From Streptomyces pseudovenezuelae (GTDB lineage: Bacteria > Actinomycetota > Actinomycetes > Streptomycetales > Streptomycetaceae), in assembly GCF_029892565.1 (NCBI RefSeq), contig NZ_JARXVH010000029.1:30099-94098 (forward strand): a stretch of 64,000 bases of DNA, given 5' to 3'. The notes below the pieces were generated by a model. The model was not told the origin of the DNA and did not search any database. It was given only the letters and a program-made list of their open reading frames with translations. A program made the translations under genes and the position numbers. Each line of letters opens with the position of its first letter. Within the stretch, counting starts at the first letter, position 1. Shown in pieces: positions 21,089 through 30,561 of this stretch.

Positions 21089-22380
21089 TGCAACCCCGTC
21101 TGGTCGGTGAGTGCGAGTTCGAGGCCCACCTGGAAGAAGTCGCACATCTGCGGGTCGGGTTCGGGGTTGTTGCGAAGGGCGACGTCGTTGCGGGACGGAC
21201 CGCCGCAGACGGCAGCGGCAGGGCACTCCCCGCACTGCCTCGCCGGCAGCAGGTTCTTGGCCGCCCCCGCCAACAGCTCCGGCTGCTCGCGGAGTTGGCT
21301 GATCGGGAAGATGAACGACTCGTCGCGCCAGTTGAGGTCGAGGATGGAGATCCGCCCGCGCGACAGCAGCGCGGCATTGAGGCCACCGTCCTGCTGGATG
21401 TGTTCGTACAGCTTCGGCAGCCGCGTATCCAGTGCCTGGTAGATGCGGTCGATCGAGGAGAACAGCATGGCGCCGCGGGACAGGGCCAGCAGCCGCGAAC
21501 GGAAGACCGCGCGGCACAGGGCCTCGCCGTCGACGTGCCAGCGGCCGGAGATCGGTATCGGTGTGTTGACGTAGATGAAGTTGATGCCGAGCGACAGCAC
21601 GTACTCGACGGTGTTCGGAAGATCGCTCACATTGGTCGGCGTGGGGGTGAGGTTGCACCCCACGTGCACGCCGGCCTCGCGCAACCGCTGGATGTTCCGG
21701 TGGATCCGTTCGTCGGCCGGCTTCCCCGACAGCAGGAATCGCTCGATCTTGTTGGCGTCCGGAGCGCCGTCGAAGGAGACACCGACCCCGTACTTGAACT
21801 TCTTGAAGTGCTCGATCATGGGGTCCTTGATCAGGACACCGTTGGTGACGACGGTGAACTGCACCCGTCCGACGCCGTGCTTCTCGGCGAGTTCGAGGGC
21901 GTACTCGTCGCCGTACTTCATCAGGTCGAACCGAGTGGTCGGCTCTCCGCCGAACCACTGGATGGTGACCTCGTCCTGCCCCGCGTTCTGCTCGAAGAGG
22001 TACTCGAGCCCCTCGCGCAGCTCGGGGATGGTGATGTCGTCGGCGCCGGTGTTTGTGTCGACGAAGCAGTACGTGCAGGTCATGTTGCAGCGGTCGGTCA
22101 CCACGATGCGGTAACCACTGATTCGTGGCGGCGTTCCCGTCATGCCCAGTCCGCGGACTCGGTCGAGGACACGATCACGCTGCGGCGCGGTCGGCGTGTC
22201 CGGAGAGAAGCCCAGCTGATCCATCTCCGCCATGAGCTCGGGGTCGAATTCGTCGAGCCGCTTCATTTCGTCGGCGGTAAGACTTGCGCTCACCAGAGAG
22301 ACAGGGTCGAAAACGATACCCTCCGCGCCCTGGGCCACAAGCAGGTACTTGTTCCAGAGTCGATCGGTATCATTTGTCAT
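21085..22380 (-). CDS. Radical SAM/SPASM maturase-like enzyme
   Basis: 431 residues. A ~85-residue N-terminal segment (WNKYLLVAQGAEGIVFDPVS) resembles the leader domain of peptide-modifying SPASM enzymes. It is followed by the radical SAM motif CNMTCTYC near residue 98, the GGEP motif in IQWFGGEPTTR, and a C-terminal SPASM-type cysteine set (CGECPAAAVCGG and a further Cys in PQMCDFF). ATG 22380 is preceded by AGGAGG. SPASM proteins typically modify ribosomal peptides or proteins; here the preceding gene product (22493-22843), separated by a strong hairpin, is the natural candidate substrate. Both the substrate and the chemistry are inferred. Confidence 0.9.
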   Translation of the reverse strand: MTNDTDRLWNKYLLVAQGAEGIVFDPVSLVSASLTADEMKRLDEFDPELMAEMDQLGFSPDTPTAPQRDRVLDRVRGLGMTGTPPRISGYRIVVTDRCNMTCTYCFVDTNTGADDITIPELREGLEYLFEQNAGQDEVTIQWFGGEPTTRFDLMKYGDEYALELAEKHGVGRVQFTVVTNGVLIKDPMIEHFKKFKYGVGVSFDGAPDANKIERFLLSGKPADERIHRNIQRLREAGVHVGCNLTPTPTNVSDLPNTVEYVLSLGINFIYVNTPIPISGRWHVDGEALCRAVFRSRLLALSRGAMLFSSIDRIYQALDTRLPKLYEHIQQDGGLNAALLSRGRISILDLNWRDESFIFPISQLREQPELLAGAAKNLLPARQCGECPAAAVCGGPSRNDVALRNNPEPDPQMCDFFQVGLELALTDQTGLQ

Positions 22381-22394
22381 GGTGACCTCCTAAA

Positions 22395-22483
22395 CGCACG
22401 GAACAAGCCGTGCGTCGGAAATGACCGCACGGTGAGGAGCCTGTTGCGGTGTCATCGACGATCGTCGATGACACCGCAACAGG
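22395..22483 (-). terminator. Tandem intercistronic hairpins, one a 44-nt perfect palindrome
   Basis: Bases 22440-22483 form an exact 44-nt palindrome (22-bp arms) just after the 116-aa gene. A second hairpin at 22395-22414 pairs GCACGG with CCGTGC. Their position between a small first gene and the radical SAM genes mirrors the peptide operon at 4712-4757 and suggests differential expression of the first gene. Confidence 0.75.
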
Positions 22484-22492
22484 ACGAGACTC

Positions 22493-22843
22493 TTACTCTT
22501 CTTCCGCGATGTCCGCGGCCTTCAGGACGCCCTGAACGATCTCCGTGTAGTGCTTCTTGAGATGCTCACTGTTCTCGGACGTGGCACCGTCGGCGAGGAC
22601 GATGATGCCGGGCAGCGACGGATTGGGCGCCATCAGCACGATGCCGGGCGGGTCCAGGCTGATCGCCATGACCACGTCCTCGACGGGCACCCACTCGACC
22701 TTATCCTTGATGGCGTCCATGACGCTGACCTGCTTGGTTTTGAAGTCCTCGCGCTCGCCGAACCAGACGCCCGACTTTCCGCGTGATCCCACCGCGTCGG
22801 CGTAGATCAGGTGGTTGTCCTTCTGTTCGCGTGGCTTGGGCAT
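22493..22843 (-). CDS. Unknown 116-aa protein, candidate substrate of the radical SAM enzymes
   Basis: No family recognised. The sequence starts MPKPREQKDNHLIYADAVGS, has a central hydrophobic stretch (VVMAISLDPPGIVLMAPNPS) and ends in an acidic helix (KKHYTEIVQGVLKAADIAEEE region). It contains no Cys and no double-glycine motif. It is the first gene of operon copy A, with a strong AGGAGG site and hairpins after it, which is the expression pattern of a precursor or stoichiometric partner protein. Alternatives are a chaperone-like or recognition protein. In copy B only its promoter and its first six codons survive, fused to a dioxygenase gene. Confidence 0.8.
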   Translation of the reverse strand: MPKPREQKDNHLIYADAVGSRGKSGVWFGEREDFKTKQVSVMDAIKDKVEWVPVEDVVMAISLDPPGIVLMAPNPSLPGIIVLADGATSENSEHLKKHYTEIVQGVLKAADIAEEE

Positions 22844-23005
22844 CCAAACTCCTCCTAAAAGCAGAGTCCGGTCTGTGCTGCCGCGGAGCTAAATTGCGGA
22901 AAGCTCTACGGCCGCTTTCTGCGTGCACACTCTGACCGCTGATAGGCAGTCTCACATGCGGGACCATAAACGCGGTTCATTCTCGGTATATTCGACGATC
23001 CCGCA
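22844..23005 (-). promoter_or_regulatory. Promoter and leader of operon copy A, duplicated in copy B
   Basis: The ~150 bases upstream of the 116-aa gene are clearly homologous to 34608-34770 upstream of copy B. Shared landmarks are AATATACCGRGAATG, GTCAGARTGTGCAY and the AGGAGG site. Conservation of the whole leader suggests common regulation of both copies. No SARP-type 11-bp repeat is evident. Confidence 0.65.
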
Positions 23006-23211
23006 GGCGCACGAACTGTCCTCGTCGCCTCTACGTACGGGTGTATCGCCGGCCTCCCCGTCCAGCTCACGGGTCTTTTTCCTGACGGGCCCAATGCTCG
23101 ACGTCTAGTGAATACACTAGTTCTCCGTCGAAGCCCTACCGCAAATTACCGGGTCGTGCGAACCTAGTTTCTCAAGTGGTTCGAAACGTTTTCTCGCAGG
23201 GGCGCACGCAG
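23006..23211. other. Short intergenic region
   Basis: No gene. A hairpin or operator-like palindrome, CTAGTG-AATA-CACTAG, lies at 23105-23120. Confidence 0.4.
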
Positions 23212-23831
23212 GGTTCTTGGGTTTTGGCGTAGTTGCTGGTCAAGGGGTCATGCCGAGGAGGTCGAGTGGCTGGGTGAAGGTCTGGTAGGGCATCTCGTCG
23301 TCGTGTTCCCCGCGATCACCGGGACTCAGACACGGCAGCTGTAGATGTGACTGGGTCGTGAGTTGAGGCTGGTCAGCGGGATGGTGGGGTGCCTGCGGGC
23401 ATGAGTACGGCCACCGTGATCTTGAACGTTTGTGACGACGTTTCAGAACCAGGTGGCGGCGGAGGCCACGATAGCCGAGCAGACATGGGCGGCGACGCTC
23501 GGGGCGGTGACCGAAGAGATCGCGGACTGTTTCGAGCGCCGCGAACCACGGACCCTGGTCCGGGAGATGACCGAAGCGATGCTGATGGAGCTGGACACGC
23601 GTAACTGCTGGACGCTCGCCGAGGCCCTTGGCCACCGCGGGCCGCACCGACTGCAGCACTTCCTGTCCCGCGCGGCCGTCGATCACGACCGGGCCCGGGA
23701 CCGGATCACTGCCTGGACGGCCGCTGAACTCGCCGATCCGGACGCGGTGTTGATCGTGGACGAAACCGGGGACGAGAAGTCCTCCACGGACTGTGTCGGC
23801 GCGGCCCGCCAATACTCCGGAGCGCTGGGGG
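23212..23831 (+). pseudogene. ISAs1 tail and truncated IS701-like element
   Basis: From 23212 to 23330 the minus strand carries an ISAs1 transposase C-terminus (PLDLLGMTP) like that at 12341. At 23331 an IS701-like end (CACGGCAGCTGTAGATG) begins, followed by the transposase N-terminus (start 23432, MTTFQNQVAAEATIAEQTW). It is nearly identical to the full copy at 5725-7203 but differs at a few residues (for example TLVREM for ALVREM). The copy is cut at 23831 by unrelated sequence. Confidence 0.85.
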
Positions 23832-23837
23832 CCCGTA

Positions 23838-24090
23838 TTTCAATAACTGTCGGCGACGGGTGTTTCCGCGGGGGTTGTTCGTGCGTGTAGCTGCTCCATT
23901 GTGCGGGCGGGCGATCCGGGTATCGGCGTGACGAGGATCCCGTGCAGGTCCAGGAGCCGTTTTCCGTCCTGGTACTGGATGGGCAGGTTGGTGCGGTTGA
24001 CGCCCAGTAGTTGGGCCAGGAAGGTCATGGTCACCGCTCTGCGGCGGCGCAGGATGGCTGCCAGGAGTCGGTGGGTGTGGTCCTGAGGGG
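23838..24090 (-). pseudogene. Transposase C-terminal fragment, family uncertain
   Basis: The minus strand reads HRLLAAILRRRRAVTMTFLA, then QLLGVNRTNL (a helix-turn-helix-like segment) and ARTMEQLHAR, ending at a TAA near 23840. It resembles the C-terminal regulatory tail seen in some Streptomyces transposases. It abuts the truncated IS701 copy on one side and an IS3 end on the other. Confidence 0.45.
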
Positions 24091-24420
24091 CCACGAAGTT
24101 TCCGGACAGGCACCCAATAGGGTTGTCCTGAACAAGGAAACGAGGAAGAAGTGGCGCCACCCAGCAAGTACTCACCGGAGTTCCGCGAGGAAGCCGTCCA
24201 GATCGCGCTGAGGTCGAGCAAGACGATCTCTGAAGTCGCCCGGGAGCTTGAGCTGAACTCAGAGACGCTACGCGGCTGGGTGAAGAAGCATCAGTAGCAG
24301 TAGGAACCGGCTCTCGATGCGGAGCTGACAGTGAACGAGCGGGCGCGCCTGAAGGAACTCGAACGACACAACCGCGAGCTGGAGATGGAAGTTACCTTCC
24401 TGAAAAAAGGTGTGCCACGA
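24091..24420 (+). pseudogene. IS3-family element end with OrfA carrying a premature stop
   Basis: Bases 24091-24150 are an IS end that recurs at 39242-39308. OrfA starts at GTG 24151 (KYSPEFREEAVQIALRSS, then SEVARELELNSETLRGWVKK). It meets an amber codon at 24295-24297, after which the same frame continues with NERARLKELERHNRELEMEV, the expected coiled coil. OrfB is absent. Confidence 0.75.
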
Positions 24421-24912
24421 ACGCGGGAGGCTGCTTTGGGTAGTTGAGTAGCTGAACGCGGTGCTACACGAGAGATGAAGGATTTTCGGCCCTTCGGAGT
24501 CGCCCTGCGGGGGGAGGCTCCAAACCGTCACATGCTGCGGAAGCGGTGACGCGACCGTGGTGAGCGACTGTGGAAAAGGCGTCCGTGAGGCGTCAGGTGG
24601 GGATCAGGGAGACGGAGCGCAGTCCCCTTGCAGGGGATCGCTGTTGACGCGTCGTTATTGATTAAACGGCATCAGAACCGGGTGTTACTTTTTGGCCCGG
24701 GATGAGTCTGGCGGAAACCCGTTTACTGGCCAGGTGGTGCCCGGCGTGGAGGCGACGTGAATCTGGTCTGCTGCTTTCGTGGCAGGGCTTCGGCGTAGTC
24801 GGCTGGCGTCCGGTTCATGATGGTCTGTCAGGTTGATCAGCCGGAAGAGCGGGGCAGGCACAGCATCCAAGATCATGGAGTTCTCGACGCCCCGTGACCT
24901 GCCTGGAAGACC
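24421..24912. other. Unassigned stretch between IS remnants
   Basis: About 490 bases with no supported gene. Short GC-rich inverted repeats and an AT-richer patch near 24650-24690 are visible, which might be an eroded element. No intron or IS ends could be fixed. Confidence 0.3.
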
Positions 24913-25514
24913 GTGCCTACCGACGCGTCATCGCTGATCCCGCCTGCCCTTGACCGGCTCCGCCAGCATCCCGAGGTCGCACCGGAAGAGGTGCCCGGAC
25001 TATTGGAGCGCCTCGCCCAGGTGCCCGATCCGCGTGATCCCCGCGGAGTGCGCCACGCTCTGGTCGTCGTCCTCGCCTTGTCCGCCTGCGCCGTGCTGGC
25101 GGGGGCAACGTCAATACTGGCGGTCGGCGAGTGGATCACCGACGCTCCGCCCCACGTGCTGGAACACGTTGGGGTGCGGCTCGACCCCCTGTTTCCCAAA
25201 CGCTCCCTACCTGCGGAAACGACGGTTCGCAGGCTGCTGGCCCGGATCGACGGCGACGCATTGGACTTGGCGGTCGGTCGCTGGCTCGCTGACCGCCGCA
25301 ACCCCGCAGCAGGCGGACTGCGCGGCCTGGCGGTTGACGGGAAGAGCCTTCGCGGAGCCGCCAGGGCGAAGGGACGCAAGATCCACCTAATCGCAGCCCT
25401 GGACCATGCCACGGGCCTGGTCCTGGCCCAGCTGGACGTCCGGGAGAAGACGAACGAGATGACTCTGTTGGCGATCTTGTCAGGGTGGTGACGGCGGGCG
25501 CCGCTGGTGGTTGA

Positions 25515-27239
25515 TTGGAACGGCGGGGCGGCCTCGGTATGAGGTGGTGGATGGTGTCGCTGCATCCGGAAAGTCATCTGCGGATCCCGGTCGAGACGGT
25601 CAGGACGGCGTGGGCGGCGTGTCCCAAGGGCACGCCGGTGATGCTGATGCGGGACCGGCTGGATGTGGTGTTCGCTGATGAGGACTTCGCGGATCTGTAT
25701 CCCACGGACGGCAGGCCGGCGCTGTCGCCGGGGCAGTTGGCGTTGGTGTCGGTGCTGCAGTTCGCCGAGAACCTGTCGGACCGCCGGGCTGCAGACGCGG
25801 TCCGCACGAGGATCGACTGGAAGTACGGGCTGGGCCTGGAGCCGGATGATCCGGGGTTCGACTACTCCGTGTTGTGCGAGTTCCGCGCCCGGCTTGCGGA
25901 GGGCGATGCTGCCGAGCGGCTGCTGCAGGTGATGCTGCAGCGGCTGGTGGAGGCCGGGCTGCTCAGGGCGGGAGGTCGGCAGCGTACCGATTCCACTCAT
26001 GTGCTGGCCGCGGTACGGAACCTCGGTCGCCTCGAACTCGTCGGGGAGAGCCTGCGGGCTGCGCTGGAAGATCTCGCCGAGGCCGATGAGCAGTGGCTGT
26101 TACCGCTGCTCGAGCCCGAGTGGGGCAAGCGTTATGGGCGCCGGGTCGAGATCGGGAAGGTTCCGGGCGGCAAACCGGCAGTCGCCGCGCTGGGCGAGAC
26201 CATCGGCCGGGACGGCGCGAAGATCCTGACCGCGCTCTGGGGCACCCAGGCACCGCCTGGGCTGCGGAGGCTGGCGCAGGTGGAGATCCTCCGCCGGATC
26301 TGGGTCCATCAGTACTACTGGGACTCCAGGGGCAAGCTGCGGTGGCGTAAGGGAAAGGCGTTGCCGCCGGCCTCGCTGCGGTTCGACTCGACCTACGACA
26401 CTGACGCCCACTACTGCGTCAAGCGAGGCACAGCGTGGCGAGGCTATCGGGTTCACTTCAGTGAAACCTGTGACGATACCGAGCGGCCCGACGTGGTCGT
26501 CCATGTCGCCACCACCATCGCCACCGTCCAGGACGGCGAGTTGACCCCGCGTATCCATGACGATCTGGCCGGCCGCAACATGCTGCCGGACGAACACGTC
26601 GTCGACAGCGCCTACGTCACCGCAGGCAGGATCGAGCGAGCCCGCCGTGTCCACGGGGTGGAACTGCTCAGCCCCCTCGATCGTGATCACAGCCATCAGG
26701 CCAGGGCCGGGGAAGGCTTCGACAAGTCATGCTTCGCCATCGACTGGGACGAACAGGAGGCCGCATGCCCGCAGGGGCACGTCAGCACCGGATGGGGGCC
26801 CATGCGGTCCGGGGGATATGAGTACATCCAGATCGGCTTCGACCAGGCCACCTGCCTCGCCTGCCCGGTCCGGTCCGGTCCGGTCCGGTCCGGTCCGGTC
26901 CCAGTGCACCAACTCCCCGGCCTATCCCCGCTTGATCGCATTACTGCCCCGCCCTCTGCACGAGATCCAGACGCGCAACCGCCTCGACCAGGCCACCGAG
27001 CAATGGCAGCGCCGCTACGCGATCCGCGCTGGAATCGAATCCACGCTCTCCGAGAACGTACGGGTCCACGGCCGCGCCGGGCCCGATATCGCGGGGTGAG
27101 AAAGGTTCATGTCCAACCCGTTCTGACCGCCCTGGCCTGCAACGTCGCCCGCATCGCCGACTGGTTGAACACACCGGCGCCCGCTCGGCGCCGAGCCACC
27201 CGGCTACACACCCTCTACGCCTCCGCCGCACACCCCTGA
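25515..27239 (+). pseudogene. IS1182-family transposase with a repeat-caused frameshift
   Basis: The N-terminal DUF772-like domain (MLMRDRLDVVFADEDFADLY, then FAENLSDRRAADAVRTRIDW) and the DDE region (LRFDSTYDTDAHYCVKRG, then DEHVVDSAYVTAGR) are readable in one frame. At 26867-26901 seven GGTCC units shift the frame after CLACPVR. The expected sequence (ALLPRPLHEIQTRNRLDQA) then appears in another frame and returns to the first near 27090. The protein is therefore frameshifted although the frame happens to stay open. Confidence 0.8.
26867..26901. repeat. Seven-fold GGTCC microsatellite
   Basis: Seven perfect 5-bp units inside the IS1182 transposase. Because 35 is not a multiple of three, gain or loss of units switches the frame. 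Confidence 0.95.
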
Positions 27240-27981
27240 CAAGATCGCCAACAGAGTCACGAGATCACCTGTTTCCAGCAGCTGCTGGAGAACGTGGCTG
27301 ACTTGACCGGCGTGGTCGTCACCAGCGACGCCATGCACACACAGCGCGAGCACGCCGACTATCTCCTGGGCCGCGAAGCCCACTACATCGTGATCGTCAA
27401 GGGCAACCAGAAGAAGCTTCGCAAGCAGATCAAATCCCTTCCCTGGAAGGACATCCCGCTCCAGGGCCGCACCACGGACGTCGGTCACGGGCGCGCGGAG
27501 ATCCGACGGATCAAGGTGGCCACAGTCAGCAACCTGCTCTTCCCCGAGGCCCGGCAGGCCGTCCAGATCAAGCGCCGCCGCACTAACTAACCGGAAGACC
27601 GGCAAGACCACCATCAAAACCGTCTACGCCGTCACCAGCCTCACCGCCGAGCAGGCCACCCCGACCCAACTCGCGATCCTGATCCGTGACCACTGGCGGG
27701 TCGAGGCCCTGCACCACGTGAGAGACATGACATTCGCCGAGGACGCCTCTCAACTGCGCACCGGCAATGCGCCCCGGGCCATGGCCACCTGGCGCAACCT
27801 CGCCATCGGCGCCCTGCGGCTGGCTGGCGCGACCAACATCGCCGCCGTCCTGCGGTACAACGCCCGCAACGCGGACCGCCCGCTCGCTCTCCTCGGGCTC
27901 ACATGATCGAGCCGCATACGCCATGCGACTCGCCGAAGCCCTGCCCACTGGACCACCCAGTGTGCTCTCCAAGATGAATCA

Positions 27982-28893
27982 TCAATCGTTGAAGTAGTGG
28001 TCTTTCTTGATGTCAGCGATCAGCGTGGGACGCGTCGGCCACCATCCCAGGCGTTCCTGCGTCACTGCGCTCGACGTCGGGCTGTCGATCGACACCAGGG
28101 GGCCGAGAAAACCGAAGTGGTTGCCTGCGTCCTCGGCCGCGACGCTGACGACCGGCACCTTCAGCTGACGGCCGATAGCCTCAGCGATCTCCCGGAACGG
28201 CACCCCCTCATCGCCGACTGCGTGCAGGCGCGAGCCGGCAGGGGCGGTCTCGACAGCCAGCCGGTACAGGTGCGCCGCGTCCAGCCGGTGCACCGCAGGC
28301 CACCGGTTCGATCCGTCGCCGACATAGGCGGACACACCCTTCGCACGGGCGATGCCGATGAGAGTCGGTGTGAAACCCTTCAGGTCTCCCTCGCCGTGCA
28401 CCAGCGGCGCGAGCCGTAGCGCAGCTGAGCGCACGCCGCACTCTCCCATGGCGATCACGGTGTGCTCGGTCGGAACCCGCAGGGCCCACGCCCCCAGCCT
28501 TTCTACATCGGGGGCATCCGCTTCCGTGCCCAGGCGACCGAACGTCAGGCCCAAGGTTCCCGAGGTCACCACGAATGGTTTGTCGGAGCCTTCAAGTGCT
28601 GCCCCGATCGCCTCGACGGCGCTCAGTTCGACCCGGGCTCGGGCGGCCGGATCCGTGGTCTCAGTAATGTGCTGGTTGGCCGCGTAAATGACCCCGTCCG
28701 CTGCAGTGGCGGCGGCACGCAAGCTGTCGAGGTCTTCCAGTTCGCCGCGTCGCACATCTGCGCCGACCGCTGACAACGTTGCGGCGGCCGAGTCTGAGCG
28801 GGCGAGGCCGATGACCTGATGGCCTGCTCCGAGGAGCTCGCGGACAACCGCGGATCCGATGTACCCGGTGGCACCGGTGACAAAAATGCGCAC
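27982..28893 (-). CDS. NAD(P)-dependent extended SDR / epimerase-like protein
   Basis: About 303 residues. A Rossmann N-terminus (VTGATGYIGSAVVRELLGAG) binds the nucleotide. The family's usual YxxxK active site is not obvious, as in the atypical NmrA/NAD-epimerase-like proteins common in streptomycetes. GTG 28893 is chosen because an AAGAGGA site lies about eight bases upstream; the frame stays open further upstream, but that part overlaps the intergenic region. It is divergently transcribed from the LysR regulator at 29042, the typical arrangement of a LysR-controlled oxidoreductase. The substrate is unknown and no link to the neighbouring clusters is evident. Confidence 0.85.
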   Translation of the reverse strand: MRIFVTGATGYIGSAVVRELLGAGHQVIGLARSDSAAATLSAVGADVRRGELEDLDSLRAAATAADGVIYAANQHITETTDPAARARVELSAVEAIGAALEGSDKPFVVTSGTLGLTFGRLGTEADAPDVERLGAWALRVPTEHTVIAMGECGVRSAALRLAPLVHGEGDLKGFTPTLIGIARAKGVSAYVGDGSNRWPAVHRLDAAHLYRLAVETAPAGSRLHAVGDEGVPFREIAEAIGRQLKVPVVSVAAEDAGNHFGFLGPLVSIDSPTSSAVTQERLGWWPTRPTLIADIKKDHYFND

Positions 28894-29041
28894 GATGACA
28901 ATCCTCTTGTGGCTTCGAGTCAGCCCGGCCTCTGGAGAGGGGTGGGCTTGTGCTTCAACGCTAAGAACCGCAGGCACCCCGCGTCCAAGTCCTGTTCCAC
29001 ACCACGTGATGCGAAATGGGTATCACGAGTATCCTGGCGGC

Positions 29042-29971
29042 GTGCCCGACCATCCCTCCTCCTCGGCGGACCTCGACCTGCGCCTGGTGCGGTACTTCAC
29101 GGTCGTCGCCGAGCACCGCAACTTCCACCGCGCGGCCGACGCTCTGCACCTCGCCCAGCCGTCGCTGAGCCGGCAGATTCAGCGTCTCGAAGAACGAATG
29201 GGCGTCCGCCTGCTCGATCGCACGAAACAGGGCAGCCACCTCACCGAGGCGGGCCGGATCTTCCTGCCTCAGGCGCAAGCACTCCTGCACTCCGCCCGGC
29301 AAGCCGTGGCGACGACCCGCGCCGCCGTTGGCCCCGACGAATTCACCATCGGGTACACGGGCGGCCTCATCGTGACCACCGCGGCGCGCGCACTACGCAA
29401 CCGGCGTCCCGACGCCGAGGTGCGCACCCTGCATCTGGACTTCAGCCAGGTAAAAGCGGCCCTCCTGGACTACCGGGTCGACGTGGTCCTCGCCCGAGAG
29501 CCGTTCCCGACCGACCAGTTGCGCGTGACGGCCCTCTACGAGGAGCCCCGGGTGCTCGTGGTGCCCACCTTCCATCGCCTCGCCGACCGCACATCGGTCA
29601 CCATTGACGACTTTGCGGACGAAGCCCTGGTCCGGTACACCGACGCGGCCTATGACGCATTCTGGCGTCTCGAACCACGCCCGAATGGACGTCCGACACC
29701 CGAAGGCCCACTCGTCGCGTCCGCGGCAGACAAGCTCGAACTCATCGCCAGCGGCCAGGCCCTCGCCCTCGCGCCGGCCGGCGGCGAGCACACCCCTCTT
29801 CGACACGACCTCACGACCATTCCCGTTGAAGGAATCGAACCGTGCCGAGTCGTGCTTGCGACCAGGGCCGAAGACCGTGGACCGCTCGTCGAGGACTTCC
29901 TCGACATTGCTGTGAACCAGCTCATCAGGAGGGGCGCGACGCGCTCCCCAAACCTCAGGAAAATGCACTGA
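29042..29971 (+). CDS. LysR-family transcriptional regulator
   Basis: About 309 residues from GTG 29042. The N-terminal winged helix (LDLRLVRYFTVVAEHRNFHR, AADALHLAQPSLSRQIQRLE) is followed by a periplasmic-binding-type effector domain (FTIGYTGGLIVTTAARALRN, VDVVLAREPFPTDQLRV). It is divergent from the SDR gene, with about 150 bases between the starts. An imperfect LysR-type palindrome around GGTATCACGAGTATCC (29025-29040) overlaps its start region, suggesting autoregulation and control of the SDR gene. Confidence 0.9.
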   Translation: MPDHPSSSADLDLRLVRYFTVVAEHRNFHRAADALHLAQPSLSRQIQRLEERMGVRLLDRTKQGSHLTEAGRIFLPQAQALLHSARQAVATTRAAVGPDEFTIGYTGGLIVTTAARALRNRRPDAEVRTLHLDFSQVKAALLDYRVDVVLAREPFPTDQLRVTALYEEPRVLVVPTFHRLADRTSVTIDDFADEALVRYTDAAYDAFWRLEPRPNGRPTPEGPLVASAADKLELIASGQALALAPAGGEHTPLRHDLTTIPVEGIEPCRVVLATRAEDRGPLVEDFLDIAVNQLIRRGATRSPNLRKMH

Positions 29972-30561
29972 CAGAGACCGACAACGGCTTGCAACATCAA
30001 CGGCTAGCGCAGTTAAGGATCAAGACGACCGGCGCAGGTGCGAAGCCTGCCCCCTCCAGCGCCGCGCACTCTTCATCGAACAATGCCTGGTGATCCACAA
30101 CGGGAGCCCACCCAGGCCCACCCCGACCGCCGCGCGAGACCACCTTTGCCGAGGACGCCTCCCAACGCGGCCTGGCAGCGCCCCCGCGCGATGGCGGCCT
30201 GGTGCAACGTCGCCATCAGAGCCCTGCGCCTTGCTGGGGCGACGCTACGCCCACAACGCGGACTGCCCCTCGCCCTCCTCAGACTTACCTGATCACGAAA
30301 CGGACGTCACGCTACAACGCCGAAGCCCTGACCTCGCTGGCGGCCTACCCAACGGCACGTCCGGTTCGGCGGGAGGCCGCGCGGAAAAGGACTCGCCTCG
30401 GTGAGAACCTCGCTGCGCGGCCCACCCATCGAACTGGCTGATGCGCTCGCGTCGTCTGGTGCGTGACTACGAGACGCTGCCCGCCATACACGAGGCGATG
30501 GTCCTGTGGTCGGTGACCATGCTGATGACCGGGCGACTGGCCGGACGCCGCCGCAATGCCT
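29972..30561. other. Degenerate ISAs1 remnant and non-coding DNA
   Basis: No intact gene. Between about 30130 and 30290 the plus strand, across frames, shows TTFAEDAS and an ALRLAGA-like run matching the ISAs1 transposase C-terminus at 27720-27906. The rest shows nothing recognisable. Confidence 0.55.

Larger units (their letters stand above)
25461..27258 (+). mobile_element. IS1182-family element inserted in the ISAs1 element
   Basis: The ends share a 25-bp inverted repeat (starting at 25461 and ending at 27258). The target heptamer ACGAGAT is duplicated at 25454-25460 and 27259-27265. The 1798-bp element holds one transposase gene (25515-27239). Confidence 0.88.
24913..27906 (+). pseudogene. 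ISAs1-family transposase split by an IS1182 element
   Basis: The N-terminal half (24913-25460) shows VPDPRDPRGVRHALVVVL and GLAVDGKSLRGA with the first catalytic Asp. The C-terminal half resumes at 27266 (TGVVVTSDAMHTQREHADYL, then HWRVEALHHVRDMTFAEDAS). Apart from the insertion, a 4-bp duplication (CTAA) near 27588 shifts the frame. It is inactive. Confidence 0.88.

Noticed and set aside
20228..21958. A 576-codon radical SAM frame starting at 21958
   Set aside because: The part upstream of 21088 is an off-frame reading of the SPASM enzyme gene. GTG 21088 with overlapping stop is the sensible start.
24421..24560. Possible group II intron or structured RNA
   Set aside because: The sequence has stem-like GC repeats, but no domain V, reverse-transcriptase gene or defined ends could be found.
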